DNA of 17,531 nucleotides from Zopfochytrium polystomum (Eukaryota > Chytridiomycota > Chytridiomycetes > Chytridiales > Chytridiaceae), in the NCBI GenBank assembly GCA_025765615.1, contig JAIVFJ010000635.1, positions 1 to 17,531 on the forward strand. The letters run 5' to 3'. Both the position numbers and the translations under genes were made by a program. The notes under the pieces were generated by a model. The model did no database searches and was not told the origin of the DNA. It saw only the letters and a list, made by a program, of their open reading frames with translations. Of the stretch, positions 16,501-17,531 are shown piece by piece. Position 1 is the first letter of the stretch. The number at the start of each line of letters is the position of its first letter.

Positions 16501-17531
16501 ATGAGTTTTGCAAAGGATATTGACTCGTATATTGTTGTCTCGAAAAATCTTCATCACACAAGGTCAGTTGGTCTCATTTGAAAACAATGAAGCAAAGAGT
16601 GACAGTTTGATCAAAAGGGCCTGTCTTGAGATCTTCCGTTCTCCTGATATAAATTCTGCCTTGCGGACTCCGAATCATATTTGCGTTGGAATATCTGGGA
16701 AGCGGGTTTCCCTTCACCAAATCCCAAATATTGCATTGGACGATTCAGTGACTGCCACTCGTCCCGACTTTTTATATTTTCCCAGGGCTTATGAAGCTTA
16801 CCAGTGTTGAGAGCTTGACATTCAAGAATCTTCTGTGCCACGAGGAGCTCGCAGACTTTTTCAACAATCACCTTGAACCAGCTTTGAAAAAGTCTGTCCC
16901 TGACGTCAATTATCCTCATTATGACGGCCACTTCTTTCTGGGCCTCTTCAACAGCAAGAACAAATTGGGCTCTTTGAGTGTTGCATTCACTAATCAGCAG
17001 ATGATCTCAATTTTTGACTTGGTTATGGGCTCATGCAACAAAGTTGAGCGGTTTCGAGACTGCTTTGTCGTTCATGAGGCCAAGGACATGAAGCTCGTGA
17101 ACCGCCATCATGGAGATGCCCAATCGCACCCGCTCGAAAGTATATTTTCAGAACAGCTGGGATACTTATCGTTGGATGTACTGCAAAACGAAGGCACAGC
17201 CGCCTACTTTGACTATGGGGCCGAATTTCATCCTCGCAACGAAACACAGTTCTGACGTACAGCAGCCTATTCATTCGGTCCTACTTCAAAACCTTTGTGA
17301 ACTTCCCATGAATCCATCTACCCAGTTTTTGTGTCTGGTGATTTTGCGGATGGGTCTGCGTCTATGTGGACTGTGGCTTTACATGGCTTGCGAGGCCCAT
17401 TGTTCAATCGCCTTCCTGACGATGTTGATGAAAATGGGCCGCACCTTGTCAAAGTGCAGCTTTATCCCTGCTTGAAACCTTTCTTTACCGGCACCAAGGT
17501 CAAGGGGCAATATCCATCAAATCAGGGTCAA
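13542..17531 (+). CDS. Multi-exon gene: two tandem Ulp1/C48-like (probably inactive) modules plus unknown C-terminal region, 3' partial
   Basis: Inferred exons: 13542-13744 (acidic, Lys/Glu-rich), 13810-13842, 13897-13983, 14041-14319, 14380-14624, 14739-14803, 14862-14943, 15001-15261, 15355-15596, 15658-15926, 15996-16212 and 16295 to the edge. Introns are 54-114 bases, mostly starting GTGAG or GTAA; two start GCAAGT. Exons 3-5 and 7-9 are repeats of each other with the same intron positions and phases. The linker exons (15658-16212) are Ser/Pro-rich with some helix. The last 1.2 kb encodes a large globular region with no assignment. Small length errors in runs (C6 at 13815, AAA at 13963, 14288, 15192 and 17242, T6 at 14791, and others) break the frame, so no intact protein is read. 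The start is unknown; the first ATG in the first exon is at 13602. It may be a host gene or a gene of a large mobile element. Confidence 0.7.
13897..14624 (+). other. Module 1: C48-like fold with His kept, Cys replaced by Ser
   Basis: Exon 13897-13983 encodes a helix (ETMLLEEWVKS..) ending PSRLLM after an AAA-run correction. Exon 14041-14319 contains GTFSRHDDHWEFMHY (His codon 14165-14167) and then a strand, NSLIVFCPKKK. Exon 14380-14624 begins DGPVVLDCDIPQFSINDSFL with a helix FLSTVFHIGLFALGF. In Ulp1/SENP proteases the order is His-Trp, a strand ending in Asp 17 residues later, then 'LDCPQ' with Gln six residues before the nucleophilic Cys. Here Gln (14413-14415) is exactly six residues before Ser (14431-14433), and the residue 17 after His is Cys, not Asp. 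So His and Gln are kept and the nucleophile and acid are changed. This would be a pseudoprotease or binding domain for a ubiquitin-like protein; it is inference from spacing. Confidence 0.4.
14862..15596 (+). other. Module 2: second C48-like copy, more degenerate
   Basis: Exon 14862-14943 reads DDLEQTALDRLARKAH and ends DPSRFLM, matching NPSRLLM of module 1 at the same phase-2 splice. Exon 15001-15261 has GTYRRHDDHWEFMYC (His codon 15101-15103). After the GC-AG intron, exon 15355-15596 has SPFESKDSFLSTALQMGLFA and LGSET. The Ser aligned with the nucleophile is at 15400-15402, and the Gln position holds Pro (15382-15384). The GT-x-x-RHDDHWEFM and KDSFLST/NDSFLST blocks are the best conserved between modules, yet elsewhere they differ widely, so the duplication is old and these blocks are under constraint. 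Confidence 0.45.
15262..15354 (+). other. GC-AG intron in module 2
   Basis: GAG|GCAAGT at the left and CACTTTGCAG at the right, 93 bases. It joins phase 0 to phase 0, as does the GT-AG intron at the homologous site in module 1 (14320-14379). The strong AG|GCAAGT context is typical of GC donors. Confidence 0.6.
16213..16294 (+). other. GC-AG intron before the C-terminal region
   Basis: TGTG|GCAAGT and TCTCTCTTGTAG, 82 bases. Using GC gives the codon GAT and continues into LFPKVVPTSHQKSTLNER; using the GT four bases later would give the wrong frame. Confidence 0.6.
16295..17531 (+). other. C-terminal region of the C48-like gene, family unknown, runs off the edge
   Basis: The readable text is globular: NFRRILLPEFADYLEGPESM, CSGDTECMIDYDMKIRQDIP, then CVGISGKRVSLHQIPNIALD, YPHYDGHFFLGLFNSKNK, HPLESIFSEQLGYLSLDVLQ, AAYFDYGAEFHPRNE, and finally VFVSGDFADGSASMWTVALH. 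At about 16543-16617 either a 55-base intron (16563-16617, poor pyrimidine tract) or an A-run error explains the frame change; I prefer the latter because the intervening text LVSFENNEAKSDSLIKR is coding-like. Further changes are near 16808 (GT unit), 17242 (AAA) and 17305 (CCC). No catalytic motif or membrane segment is seen. Confidence 0.55.

Noticed and set aside
16563..16617. A 55-base GT-AG intron
   Set aside because: Phase would fit, but it lacks a pyrimidine tract, ends AAAAG, and its interior reads as natural protein in the next frame; a run-length change is preferred, though not proven.
13963..17246. Euplotes-type programmed frameshifting
   Set aside because: That system is plus-one at AAA followed by a stop codon. 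Here the A-run cases need a minus-one or an added A, and are not next to stops.

Overview
The window is eukaryotic genomic DNA. The evidence is GT-AG (and a few GC-AG) spliceosomal introns of about 45-140 bases with pyrimidine-rich 3' ends, very long homopolymers, several kilobases of microsatellite and simple repeat, and dispersed short repeats with terminal or internal inverted symmetry. There are no bacterial operons, Shine-Dalgarno spacing or prophage modules. I cannot name the lineage from sequence alone; a protist, alga or fungus with a repeat-rich genome all fit.

Layout: 1-115 (- strand) looks like an exon of a hAT/DUF659-type transposase running off the left edge. 116-2820 is pyrimidine-rich repeat with no convincing gene. 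It carries a roughly 12-20 bp motif related to AGTCAACGGGCTGTCTGTCT about eleven times, four copies of a G/C-run stem-loop element, and a 330-base almost pure pyrimidine tract. 2820-3860 holds complementary (CA)n and (GT)n arrays. 3863-4102 (-) is a convincing orphan exon. 4201-4593 contains two adjacent MITE-like inverted-repeat elements. 4600-8500 is mostly AT-rich with dispersed repeats in direct and inverted pairs, plus one good exon at 6666-6898 (-). 8579-8857 could encode the start of a secreted protein but contains a perfect 53-base palindrome. 8896-10330 is GC-rich with coding-like Ser/Thr/Pro-rich and basic segments split over frames. 10.6-12.0 kb has intron-bounded coding signals on the minus strand, and 11.99-12.57 kb has a phase-consistent spliced gene end on the plus strand.

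The best gene is a multi-exon plus-strand locus from about 13.5 kb to the right edge. It has an acidic N-terminal exon, then two tandem copies of one module with the same order and phase of introns, then a low-complexity linker and a long, unrecognised C-terminal region. Each module has a His-Trp motif and, after an intron, a helix-like segment in the positions where Ulp1/SENP (C48) cysteine proteases place the catalytic His and Gln-x5-Cys. The cysteine is a serine in both copies, so the best reading is a pair of inactive C48-like domains. This is inference from motif spacing and needs a profile or structure search.

The same gene needs about ten small length corrections (one or two bases in homopolymers or dinucleotide runs) to read through, while splice sites and the spliced phases stay intact. 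That points to homopolymer miscalling in a long-read assembly more than to an old pseudogene, though decay cannot be excluded.
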